Of a stretch of 13,944 nucleotides of DNA, positions 6,436 through 13,267 are shown one piece after another. Position 1 is the first letter of the stretch. Every line of letters starts with the position of its first letter. Origin of the DNA: Actinomycetota bacterium (GTDB taxonomy: Bacteria > Actinomycetota > Thermoleophilia > UBA2241); contig PLTW01000092.1 in assembly GCA_003164655.1 (NCBI GenBank), positions 1-13,944 of the forward strand, written 5' to 3'. The notes under the pieces were generated by a model. That model worked only from the letters and a program-made list of their open reading frames with translations, ran no database searches and had not been told where the DNA came from. Position numbers and translations under genes: made by a program.

Positions 6436-7419
6436 ATGAGCGACCTGCCACACGGCGCATCGTCACCGGCGGCCCACGAGACGGCGTCACGGCCGGCCCG
6501 CGAAGCGCCGCGGCCGCGTCTCGAGGCTCTCCACCTGCTCGTGACGTACCGCTGCACCTTCGCCTGCGACCACTGCTTCGTCTGGGGCAGCCCGCAGCAG
6601 GAAGGGACGATGACGCTGGCCCAGCTTTGTGACGTCATCGACCAGGCCGCGGCGGCCGGCTGCTCGACGGTGTACTTCGAGGGCGGCGAGCCGCTGCTCG
6701 TTTACCCGGTCGTGCTGGCCGCGGCGCGCCACGCCCGTGAAGCGGGGCTCGCGGTCGGCGTCGTCACCAACTGCTTCTGGGCGGAGTCGCTCGACGACGC
6801 CCTCGTGTGGCTCGCTCCGTTCGCCGGGCTGGGCGTGGCCGACCTGTCGCTGTCGTCGTATGCGTACTTTACCGAGGAGCTGGCGCAGGAGACCCACCTG
6901 CGCAACGCCGTGGTCGCGGCCCGGCAGCTCGATCTGCCCGTGGCGGTGCTCGAGGTCGGCGCGCCGGCCGCCCTGGCCGATCTCGATGTGGCCTGTGGCA
7001 CCCCCGGCGCGATCATGTACAAGGGGCGGGCGAGTGAGGCGCTCGCCCGCGGCGAGCGCCTCACTCGCCCGCCCGACACGCTCACCTCGTGCCCCTACGA
7101 AGACTTCGCCGACCCGGGCCGCTGCCACGTGGGCTGCGACGGCAACCTCATGCCGTGCCAGGGCATCAGCATCGGCAACGTGTGGCAGCGCCCTCTGGCC
7201 GACATCCTCGCGGCCTACGACCCCGCAACACTGTCCGTCGTGAGTGAGATCGCCGGTGGCGGTCCGTGGGCGCTGGCCCGCGCCGCCGGGCTGGAACCGA
7301 TGCGGGCTCTGTACGCCGACGAGTGTCACCTCTGCTACGAGCTGCGCAGCCGTTTGCGGGCGGCCGGGCGCTACCTCCATGTGCTGGCACCCGAACAGTG
7401 CTACGGGGTGGACAAGTAA
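6436..7419 (+). CDS. Radical SAM protein with SPASM-like C-terminal cysteine cluster
   Basis: The 327-residue product contains the radical SAM iron-sulfur motif CTFACDHC (Cys40, Cys44, Cys47) and the SAM-binding GGEP motif at residues 83-86. The C-terminal part holds six more cysteines in a SPASM/twitch-like pattern: Cys219, Cys230, Cys234, Cys241, and Cys297 with Cys300 (CHLC). The line MPCQGISIGN is typical of this type. Enzymes of this group often modify peptides or proteins or mature other enzymes, but no precursor peptide gene is visible nearby and the substrate is unknown. Start choice: ATG at 6436, with a possible leaderless promoter just upstream. It gives a disordered 30-residue leader before the domain, so a later start is possible. 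The open frame continues upstream to 6097 only as a shadow of the HEAT gene. The stop overlaps the ribosome binding site of the CoA-binding gene. Codons 197-213 form a perfect palindrome, reported separately. Confidence 0.9.
   Translation: MSDLPHGASSPAAHETASRPAREAPRPRLEALHLLVTYRCTFACDHCFVWGSPQQEGTMTLAQLCDVIDQAAAAGCSTVYFEGGEPLLVYPVVLAAARHAREAGLAVGVVTNCFWAESLDDALVWLAPFAGLGVADLSLSSYAYFTEELAQETHLRNAVVAARQLDLPVAVLEVGAPAALADLDVACGTPGAIMYKGRASEALARGERLTRPPDTLTSCPYEDFADPGRCHVGCDGNLMPCQGISIGNVWQRPLADILAAYDPATLSVVSEIAGGGPWALARAAGLEPMRALYADECHLCYELRSRLRAAGRYLHVLAPEQCYGVDK
7024..7074 (+). repeat. Perfect 24-bp inverted repeat with 3-nt loop inside the radical SAM gene
   Basis: Arms 7024-7047 and 7051-7074 are exact reverse complements around a CGC loop. 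The 51 bases are exactly 17 in-frame codons (Gly197 to Pro213, GRASEALARGERLTRPP), between the core and the C-terminal cysteine cluster. Pairing stops outside the arms (G7023 opposite G7075). It would fold into a very stable mRNA hairpin. Confidence 0.95.
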
Positions 7420-7424
7420 AGGAG
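7418..7424 (+). promoter_or_regulatory. Ribosome binding site overlapping upstream stop codon
   Basis: AAAGGAG begins inside the TAA stop of the radical SAM gene and lies five bases before the ATG at 7430. The layout implies coupled expression and fixes the start of the CoA-binding gene. Confidence 0.8.
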
Positions 7425-7429
7425 TCCTG

Positions 7430-7867
7430 ATGGCATCGCAACGACAGTCGTTCTGGGATCACGCGAGCTTCGCGGTAGTAGGCCACAGCGGCAAGCGCTC
7501 CTTTCCCAAGCTCACCTACAGCGCTCTGAAGAGGTCGGGCAGGCCGGTGTACGCGGTCGACCCGTCCGTCGACGAGGTCGAGGGCGACCGCACGTTCCCC
7601 GACCTGGCCGCCCTCCCGACGCCGGTCGAGGCGGTCGTTCTCGAGCTGCCCAAAGACGAGACCGCAGCGTGGGTGGCCCGCGCCGCCGACGCCGGCGCCA
7701 AGGCGGTGTGGATCCACCAGCACACCGACACGCCCGAGGCGCTCGCGCTGGCCGGTGAGCGCGGCCTCGAGGTCTGCGCCGGCACATGCGCGGTGATGTA
7801 TGTCACGCCGGGGTTCAGCGGACACTCGCCGCATCGCTGGATCATGCGGGCGCTGGGCAAGTTCTGA
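7430..7867 (+). CDS. CoA-binding domain protein (CoA_binding_2/YccU-like)
   Basis: The 145-residue product is a stand-alone Rossmann-like CoA-binding domain. Visible features are the opening FAVVGHSGKRSFPKLTYSAL (nucleotide loop), the second strand RPVYAVDPSVDEVEG, a DLAALPTPVEAVVLELPK segment, and KAVWIHQHTDTPEALALAGERGLEV before the C-terminus. This is the standard layout of CoA_binding_2 proteins such as YccU. The C-terminus has CAGTCAVMY with two cysteines, followed by a His/Arg-rich end (SPHRWIMRALGKF). Known members bind CoA or CoA thioesters in vitro, and their cell role is mostly unclear. Start choice: ATG at 7430 with AAAGGAG; the open frame upstream (to 7244) overlaps the radical SAM gene and is a shadow. 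It is almost certainly co-transcribed with the radical SAM gene, ten bases upstream. Confidence 0.88.
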   Translation: MASQRQSFWDHASFAVVGHSGKRSFPKLTYSALKRSGRPVYAVDPSVDEVEGDRTFPDLAALPTPVEAVVLELPKDETAAWVARAADAGAKAVWIHQHTDTPEALALAGERGLEVCAGTCAVMYVTPGFSGHSPHRWIMRALGKF

Positions 7868-7924
7868 CGGCGAGCAGGTGACGAGCGTGACCGGGCCTGA
7901 TCGCAACGGCACAAAGGGGACCAG

Positions 7925-8521
7925 ATGAGCAACGACGAGCCCGCGCCGCCGACGCAAGGGCTGCCGGGGCCCGACGGCCCGGTCCCGCGCACGCCCGACG
8001 GATGGGTCCCGCCGGCGCCGCCCCCGCCGCGTGGCGGCTGGGCGCCGCCCGACCGCGGCGACCCTCAGCCGTACGCGGCCTCGTATGTCCCGCAGCCGGG
8101 ATACGCCTACGGGCCGCCACCGCCGGGCTCGGTCGAGCCCACCTACCAGCCGGGCTTCGGCAAGGTCAGCATCCTGCCTCCCGCGGCCGGCGGCTGGAAC
8201 TGGGGCGCCTTCTTCTTCACCTGGATCTGGGGGCCCTTCAACGGCGCCTACGTGGCGCTCTGGGGGCTGCTCCTGGCGTTCGTCCCCTTCGGTGGCCTGG
8301 CGTGGGCAATCGTCTGCGGCGTCAACGGCAACCGCTGGGCCTGGCAGGGCAAGCCCTGGATGAGCGTCGAACAGTTTCGCTCCGCCCAGCACAAGTGGGC
8401 GGTGGCGGCGCTGGTGGTGTTCGTCGTCGCGATCGTCGTGCCCATTCTGATCGTGATCGTGTTCGTCGCGGAACGCCATGCGTCGGCGGCCGGCGCCGTG
8501 CCGTCAGGTGTGCCGCTCTGA
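7925..8521 (+). CDS. Proline-rich membrane protein with NWGAF-type two-helix domain
   Basis: The 198-residue product begins with about 75 residues rich in Pro, Gly and Tyr (PPAPPPPRGGW, PQPGYAYGPPPPGS). A membrane domain follows. It opens with GGWNWGAFFFTWIWGPFNG, has a hydrophobic helix (AYVALWGLLLAFVPFGGLAWAIV), a polar loop GNRWAWQGKPWMSVEQF, and QHKWAVAALVVFVVAIVVPILIVIVFV as a last helix. The WNWGAF...GN.WAW...W..V..F...Q..W pattern recurs in uncharacterised bacterial membrane proteins; I do not recall a known function. Such proline-rich arms are usually cytoplasmic and may bind partners. ATG at 7925 has AAAGGGGA nearby. It lies 57 bases after the CoA-binding gene and may belong to the same transcript. 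It converges with the DUF5684-like gene at 8620. Confidence 0.8.
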   Translation: MSNDEPAPPTQGLPGPDGPVPRTPDGWVPPAPPPPRGGWAPPDRGDPQPYAASYVPQPGYAYGPPPPGSVEPTYQPGFGKVSILPPAAGGWNWGAFFFTWIWGPFNGAYVALWGLLLAFVPFGGLAWAIVCGVNGNRWAWQGKPWMSVEQFRSAQHKWAVAALVVFVVAIVVPILIVIVFVAERHASAAGAVPSGVPL

Positions 8522-8530
8522 GACCCGCTC

Positions 8531-8556
8531 GCGGGCGGACGACGCGGGCGGACGAC
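8531..8556. repeat. Two tandem copies of a 13-bp repeat
   Basis: GCGGGCGGACGAC occurs twice head-to-tail (8531-8543 and 8544-8556), directly after the stop of the proline-rich membrane gene and directly before the large palindrome. Confidence 0.85.
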
Positions 8557-8557
8557 G

Positions 8558-8600
8558 CGGCGGGGGCGGGAAGCTCGGTCCGAGCTTCCCGCCCCCGCCG
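8558..8600. terminator. 43-bp palindrome between convergent genes, likely bidirectional terminator
   Basis: Arms 8558-8578 and 8580-8600 are exact 21-bp reverse complements around T8579 (20 bp and a GTC loop if the central pair opens). It sits between the stop of the gene at 7925-8521 and the stop of the gene at 8620-9489. No T-run follows on either strand, so it differs from a textbook intrinsic terminator. It may still stop polymerase or protect both mRNA 3' ends. Confidence 0.7.
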
Positions 8601-8619
8601 ACTCACGTCTGATCTGTCG

Positions 8620-9489
8620 TCAGGACTCGGCCGGTGGAACGGGTGGCGCCGGAGGTGCGGGCGGAGCGACGTCGGCAGCCGGGGCGGGTGGCGCCGGCGG
8701 CGCGACATTGGGGGCCGGAGTCGCGGGTGCCGGAGTCGCAGGCGCGGGAGCCGGGGCGGCCTGCGGGGCCGGAGCGGGTGGCGCTTGTGGGGTCGGAGCG
8801 GGTGGCGCCGGCGGCGCGGCAGCCGGAGCGGCCTGCGGAGCCGGGGGCGCGGGCGCCGGTGATGCCGGAGCAGGTGCGGCCTGTGGGGCCGGGGCGGGTG
8901 GCGCAGGGGGAGCCGGAGGCACGGCCGCCGCCACAGGCTGCGTGATCCACGGAGGCGGCGTCGATGGAGTGACCCAGGGCGCGCCGGTCGGCCCGGAAGC
9001 AACGCCTGACTGCCCGTACGGCGGCGCCGGCGCGTAGGGCGCGGACTGGTCGGAAGTGGCAGCGTACGGGGTGGCGGCATAGGCGCCGGCGGCGTAGGCG
9101 GCCGGCTGGGGACGTCCGCCCCCGTACCGCGCGTCGCCGAAGGCGAGGATCGGATAGAAGATGAAGCCGAGCAGCCACAGGCCGATGCCAAAGCCCGTGC
9201 CCTTGCCGAAAACTCGCGCCACGTCGAGCGACACGATGATCAGGACGACCAGGTTCGCGATCGGGATGAAGAACAGGATTATCCACCACAGCGGGCGCTC
9301 CGCGACCTCGAGCAGGACGATGATGTTGTAGATCGGGATGATGGCCGCCCACCCCGGCTTGCCCGCCTTGACGAACACTTTCCACATCGAGACGACGTAG
9401 AGGACAAGGACGAGAAGCTCTACCAGGAAGCCCGCCCCCCCGAACAGAGAGCCGCCGGCACTTGCGGCGAACGACGCAACCGTGCTCAT
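8620..9489 (-). CDS. DUF5684-like membrane protein with long Ala/Pro tail
   Basis: The 289-residue product has about four membrane segments in its first 120 residues: a helix at 21-40, WAAIIPIYNIIVLLEVA, PLWWIILFFIPIANLVVLIIV, and GFGIGLWLLGFIFYPILAFGDA. The line MWKVFVKAGKPGWAAIIPIYN, then DVARVFGKGTGFGIGLWLLG and FGDARY, is the pattern I know as DUF5684, found in many bacteria with no settled function and sometimes mislabelled signal peptidase I. From residue about 187 the protein is nearly pure Ala/Pro in low-complexity repeats (PAPPAPPAPAPQAAPAPA and similar) to the end. ATG at 9489 has a strong AAAGGAGG site. Its reading frame is well supported by the membrane core; the tail is GC-rich and shows open frames on both strands. 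Confidence 0.85.
   Translation of the reverse strand: MSTVASFAASAGGSLFGGAGFLVELLVLVLYVVSMWKVFVKAGKPGWAAIIPIYNIIVLLEVAERPLWWIILFFIPIANLVVLIIVSLDVARVFGKGTGFGIGLWLLGFIFYPILAFGDARYGGGRPQPAAYAAGAYAATPYAATSDQSAPYAPAPPYGQSGVASGPTGAPWVTPSTPPPWITQPVAAAVPPAPPAPPAPAPQAAPAPASPAPAPPAPQAAPAAAPPAPPAPTPQAPPAPAPQAAPAPAPATPAPATPAPNVAPPAPPAPAADVAPPAPPAPPVPPAES
8623..8931 (-). repeat. Low-complexity Ala/Pro-coding repeat tract
   Basis: About 103 codons at the 3' end of the DUF5684-like gene encode almost only Ala and Pro, with rare Gln, Thr, Ser, Asn, Asp and Val. The unit is irregular (PPAP, APQAAPAP, ATPAP). Tract length is likely to vary between strains through slippage. Confidence 0.85.
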
Positions 9490-9492
9490 AGA

Positions 9493-9517
9493 TCCTCCTT
9501 TGGCCGGAAGGCCGGCC
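9493..9517 (-). promoter_or_regulatory. Strong ribosome binding site abutted by a small stem-loop
   Basis: Reading leftwards, GGCCGG-CCTT-CCGGCC (9517 to 9502) forms a 6-bp GC stem with a 4-nt loop and stops directly before AAAGGAGG, the ribosome binding site of the DUF5684-like gene. The stem could affect access to the site or simply end the leader. No clear promoter or terminator is seen in the rest of 9490-9610. Confidence 0.4.
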
Positions 9518-9610
9518 GGCCGTGACGACGGTCCAAAACGACGGCGCGTCGAGTGTCGTGCCGCAGTCCCGTCCTATCATTCGGCTGGAAGGGGTCTCGT
9601 CCTTTAGTTC

Positions 9611-11221
9611 TCAAGTCCGTGATGGGCTCGATGGGGGCGCTGTGTGCGTGTCGACCACGTCCTGCGCGTCGCCGACACGCCCGACATGCGCCACGGCCCG
9701 ATCGGCGGCGGCGGCTCCCTCGCGGATGCAGTCGCCGATGCCGATGCCGTGCAGATAGCCGCCGGCGAGCTCGACGCCGGGCAGCTCGCCCGCCCGCTTT
9801 TCGATCCGCGCGACGAGCGCCCCGTGACCGACGCGATACTGCGGCATGCCCCGCGGCCAGCGGAAGATGCGGCTGAACAGCGGCTCCGCACCCAGGCCGA
9901 CGATGCTCTCGAGCTCTGCGCGCACGAGCCGGACGAGCTCGTCGTCGGGCAGTCCCACGAGTTCCTCGCGTCCGGCGCGCCCGACGAAAGCGCGCACCAG
10001 GACGCCGTCGTCGGGCGCCCTCCCGGCAAACTTCAGCGAGCTGAACGTCCCGGCCATGATGCCCCGCTCCTCGGCGCGCGGCACCACGAAGCCGAAGCCG
10101 TGCAGCGGCCGGGCGACATCCGCTTTGCGGTAGGCCAGCGAGACGGTGGCCGTCGTGACGTAGGGGATCGAAGACAGGTCCTCCGAGGCGGCTGGCGCGA
10201 TGCTGCGCAGCAGCTCGCCCGCCGCAAACGAAGGGACGGCGAGCACGACAGCCTGCGCCACGAAGGCAGTGCCGTCGGAGAGTCGTAAGCGATAGCCGGC
10301 GCGCCCGTCGGGGCCTGCTCCGCCGGCCGCGACCGGCGCAGGGGTCATGGACTCGAGCGCCACGCCGGTGCGCAAGTGGTCGGCCGGAAGGTCGGCCACG
10401 ACGGCCTCGGCCAGATCGGCCAGACCGGTCCGAAACGACAGAAAGTAGGCGCGCGGCCGGCGCGGGGCGGCGCCGACGGCGTCTTGCACGCCGGCAGCGC
10501 CGCCTCGCGCGGGCTGGCCGCCGGGCGCCGGCGTCGCCCGCGCCCGCGCCCGGCGCCGGCGGATCATGCCGGCGATCAGGCTGCGGTGCTTCTCCTCCAT
10601 GTCGAGGAACATCGGGAACGTCGCCCGCACGCTCATCTGCTCGGGATCGCCAGCGTGGATGCCGGCCACAAGCGGCTCGGCCACCCTGGCGAGCGCCTCG
10701 CGCCCGAGCCGCCGGCGCACGAAGTCGCCCAGGCTTTCGTCGCTGCCCGGATGGCCGCGCGGCAGCAGCAGGTCGAGGCCCATGCGCAGCTTGCCGTGCC
10801 AGCTGATCAGGCTCGACATGGCGAACGGCAGCAGCCTCGTTGGGACCATCAGGATCAGGCCCTCGGGCAGTTCGTGCAGACGTCCGTGCGAGAAGACGTA
10901 GCTTTTGCGAACATCCTCGTTGGAGTCGAGCAGGCGGTCGTAGATGCCGACTTTGCGAGCGAGCTCCATGGGCCACGGTTTCTCGACGATGAACGAGTCG
11001 GGGCCGCCCTCGATGACGAAGTCGGCGACGCGCTCGGTGCGGACCTTGCCGCCAAGGTAGTCCTCGCGCTCGAGCAGGACCCAGTCGAAGGGCGCCGCCG
11101 CGCCGCGGCCGGCCGTACGACGGGCGCTCTCGAGCGCATGCGCGGCGCCCAGGCCGGCCATGCCGCCGCCGACCACGGCGATGACCGGGAGGTCCTGCCT
11201 CGTCGCCCCCGTGCGCGTCAC
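9611..11221 (-). CDS. hemY: Porphyrinogen oxidase HemY/CgoX (oxygen-dependent, FAD)
   Basis: The 536-residue product is an FAD-dependent protoporphyrinogen/coproporphyrinogen III oxidase of the HemY (PPOX) family, which removes six hydrogens to make the aromatic porphyrin. The FAD motif is VIAVVGGGMAGLGAAHALE (residues 13-31), followed by WVLLEREDYLGGKVRT, which ends in the Glu-Gly-Gly region typical of the family. Further marks are FVIEGGPDSFIVEKPW, LVAGIHAGDPEQMSVRATFPMFLDMEE and, near the end, PQYRVGHGALVARIE and GGYLHGIGIGDCIREG. It is longer than usual (about 460-480) because of an Arg/Ala/Gly-rich insert at residues about 221-258. In monoderm operons of this order the substrate is usually coproporphyrinogen III. 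Start choice: GTG at 11221, overlapping the hemH stop as GTGA. No clear terminator follows its stop at 9611. Confidence 0.92.
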   Translation of the reverse strand: MTRTGATRQDLPVIAVVGGGMAGLGAAHALESARRTAGRGAAAPFDWVLLEREDYLGGKVRTERVADFVIEGGPDSFIVEKPWPMELARKVGIYDRLLDSNEDVRKSYVFSHGRLHELPEGLILMVPTRLLPFAMSSLISWHGKLRMGLDLLLPRGHPGSDESLGDFVRRRLGREALARVAEPLVAGIHAGDPEQMSVRATFPMFLDMEEKHRSLIAGMIRRRRARARATPAPGGQPARGGAAGVQDAVGAAPRRPRAYFLSFRTGLADLAEAVVADLPADHLRTGVALESMTPAPVAAGGAGPDGRAGYRLRLSDGTAFVAQAVVLAVPSFAAGELLRSIAPAASEDLSSIPYVTTATVSLAYRKADVARPLHGFGFVVPRAEERGIMAGTFSSLKFAGRAPDDGVLVRAFVGRAGREELVGLPDDELVRLVRAELESIVGLGAEPLFSRIFRWPRGMPQYRVGHGALVARIEKRAGELPGVELAGGYLHGIGIGDCIREGAAAADRAVAHVGRVGDAQDVVDTHTAPPSSPSRT

Positions 11222-12174
11222 GTTCGCGGCGGCGGGCCGTGCCAGTGCGAGCCGTTGGGGTCGAGCTCGACGGGGTGCAGGATCGGGCGATGGGCGAGGT
11301 AGTCGATCACGATGTCGGCGAGCGCCTCGATGAAGCGTGGCGCATCGTTCGGGGCGGGACTGCGCAGAAACTCCATGCCGCACGAGACGGCGAGCTCGCG
11401 CAGTTCGATGTCGAGGTCGTAGAGAGTCTCGACGTGGTCGGCGACGAAGCCGATCGGCGCCACCAGGAGCTTCGTCCAGCCGGCGGCGGCGAGCTCGTGT
11501 ACCGCGGTCGCCGCCTCGGGCTCGAGCCACTCGCCGCCGCGCCGGCCCTTGCTCTGGAAGGCCAGGCGCCAGTCACCCGGCATGACTGTCGGCAGAAGCC
11601 GCGCGGCCGTCTGCTGGAGCTGCTCGACGTAAGGGTCGCCCTCCATGACCGTCTCGAGCGGCACGTTGTGGGCCGTGAACAGCAGAGGGAACTCGTTGGG
11701 GTCGGCGCCGTCGAGCGTTTCGTTGATGCGCTGGCTGAGGGCGGCCAGGAAGCGCCGGTCTGCATGCCAGCCATCGAGCAGCGGCAGCTCCTCACGGCCG
11801 GCCGCCGCCAGGGCCGAGTGGTAGGCGCCGGTCGTCAGGCGCGACGAGAAAGGCGACATGGGCAGCACGACCGTGTCGCGGGCGTCGAGCTCAGCCAGAC
11901 ACTCGGCCACCGTCGGCGAGCAGTACAGAAAGCCGGGCCGTACGCGCACCTCGACGCCGAGCTCTGCGATCATGACGGCCTGCAGGGCGGCCGCCTGGCG
12001 CCTCGTGATCTCGGGCAGCGGCGAGCCGCCGCCGATCGCCTCGTACTTGCGCACGACGTCGGCGAGCGTCGCGGGCGCCGGCGGTGCGCCCGTCATGGCC
12101 TCGATGAACCGCCCGATGTCGGCGGCCGTCTCGGGGCCGCCGAAGGCGAGCATGGCGACGTCGATGGTTGCCAT
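11218..12174 (-). CDS. hemH: Ferrochelatase HemH/CpfC
   Basis: The 318-residue product inserts ferrous iron into the porphyrin ring. The N-terminus MLAFGGPETAADIGRFIE fits the family opening, and the catalytic histidine is His169 in LLFTAHNVPLET. The acidic partner is Glu249 in ADHVETLYDLDIE. LYCSPTVAECLAEL, VVLPMSPFSSRLTTGAYHSAL and AFQSKGRRGGEWLEP are also family-like. Phe11 stands where Bacillus CpfC has an iron-side tyrosine. I believe Phe is usual in actinobacterial enzymes, so this fits the proposed lineage. I see no set of C-terminal cysteines for the [2Fe-2S] cluster found in some actinobacterial ferrochelatases; only Cys84, Cys92 and Cys265 are visible. Start choice: ATG at 12174, seven bases after the hemE stop, with GGAGAGGG inside the end of hemE. 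It overlaps hemY by four bases. Confidence 0.93.
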   Translation of the reverse strand: MATIDVAMLAFGGPETAADIGRFIEAMTGAPPAPATLADVVRKYEAIGGGSPLPEITRRQAAALQAVMIAELGVEVRVRPGFLYCSPTVAECLAELDARDTVVLPMSPFSSRLTTGAYHSALAAAGREELPLLDGWHADRRFLAALSQRINETLDGADPNEFPLLFTAHNVPLETVMEGDPYVEQLQQTAARLLPTVMPGDWRLAFQSKGRRGGEWLEPEAATAVHELAAAGWTKLLVAPIGFVADHVETLYDLDIELRELAVSCGMEFLRSPAPNDAPRFIEALADIVIDYLAHRPILHPVELDPNGSHWHGPPPRT

Positions 12175-12181
12175 ATGACTT

Positions 12182-13213
12182 TCAGCCCTCTCCGTTCCAG
12201 TCGTGGACGAACTCGACGAGGCGTGCGACCGTGTCGGGCGACGTGGCTGGCAGCACCCCGTGGCCCAGATTGAAGATATGCCCGGGACGGCGGCGCGCAC
12301 GGCGCAGCACGTCGGCAGCGTGTCGCTCGACCTCGTCGGGCGGCCCCAGCAGCACCGCAGGGTCGAGGTTGCCCTGAACGGCGACACCCTCGCCGAGCTC
12401 GGCCCACGCGCGGTCCAGGTCGATCCGCCAGTCGAGGCCGACGACATCGCCGCCGGCGGCGCGCACCTGCGCCAGCATGCCGACGGAGCCGCCGGCGAAG
12501 TGGATGACCGGCACGCCACGGCCGCTCACGGCGTCGAGCACTTTTTGGGAATGGGGCGCGGCGAAGCGCTCGTAGTCGCGCGGTCCGAGGGTGCCGGCCC
12601 ACGAGTCGAAGAGTTGCAGCACCTGGGCTCCGGCCTCGATCTGGGCGAGCAGGTGGGCGATGACCGTGTCGGCGAGCAGGTCCATGAGCCGCTTAAACGT
12701 GGCCGGCTCGCCGAACATGAGCTTCTTCACCTCGGCGAACTGACGCGAATGGTCGCCCTCGACCACGTAGCTCGCCAGAGTGAACGGCGCGCCGGCGAAG
12801 CCGATGAGCGGCACCCGGCCGCCCAGCTCTCGGGCCACGAGACGTAAGGCCTCGAGCACGTAGGGGGTGTCGGTTCGGGGGTCGCCGACGTGTACGCCGG
12901 TGAGGTCGGCGGCAGCGCGCACCGTACGCTCGATCACCGGTCCGTCACCCGCGGCGAAGTGGAAGCCGATGCCCATGCCCTCGAGCGGCAGCAGAATATC
13001 GGCGAAGATGATGGCGGCGTCGAGATCGAACCGGGCGAGCGGCTGGAGCGTGATCTCGGCGGCCACGTCGGGCCGCCGGCACATCTCGATGAAACTCAGC
13101 TTCTCGCGCAGGACGCGATACTCGGGCAGGTACCGGCCGGCCTGACGCATGAGCCAGACGGGTGTGGCATCGACGGGCTTGCCGAGACAGGCGTCGAGCA
13201 GTCGCGTCGTCAC
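12182..13213 (-). CDS. hemE: Uroporphyrinogen decarboxylase HemE
   Basis: The 343-residue product converts uroporphyrinogen III to coproporphyrinogen III by four decarboxylations. It has the family length and signatures: VWLMRQAGRYLPEYR near residue 20, FADILLPLEGMGIGFHFAAGDGPVI, LIGFAGAPFTLASYVVEG, and FDSWAGTLGPRDYERFAAPH. It shares no fusion or gap. Start choice: GTG at 13213. No strong Shine-Dalgarno is visible upstream, and no better in-frame start was found. It heads the hemE-hemH-hemY operon. Its product feeds the hemY/hemH products in the coproporphyrin-dependent route, whose final enzyme HemQ is not present here. Confidence 0.96.
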   Translation of the reverse strand: MTTRLLDACLGKPVDATPVWLMRQAGRYLPEYRVLREKLSFIEMCRRPDVAAEITLQPLARFDLDAAIIFADILLPLEGMGIGFHFAAGDGPVIERTVRAAADLTGVHVGDPRTDTPYVLEALRLVARELGGRVPLIGFAGAPFTLASYVVEGDHSRQFAEVKKLMFGEPATFKRLMDLLADTVIAHLLAQIEAGAQVLQLFDSWAGTLGPRDYERFAAPHSQKVLDAVSGRGVPVIHFAGGSVGMLAQVRAAGGDVVGLDWRIDLDRAWAELGEGVAVQGNLDPAVLLGPPDEVERHAADVLRRARRRPGHIFNLGHGVLPATSPDTVARLVEFVHDWNGEG

Positions 13214-13267
13214 ATCGTCACGTCGGTCGTCTCACTTTTCGGAAGAAGCGGTCCGCAGGGCGACCCC

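Noticed and set aside
8708..9037. Collagen-like Gly-Ala-Gly repeat open frame on the plus strand
   Set aside because: It is the reverse complement of the Ala/Pro tail of the DUF5684-like protein, which has the strong ribosome binding site and membrane core.
9486..10976. A 496-residue minus-strand open frame in another phase over hemY
   Set aside because: It is an Arg-rich shadow; the FAD motif and family signatures are in the other frame.
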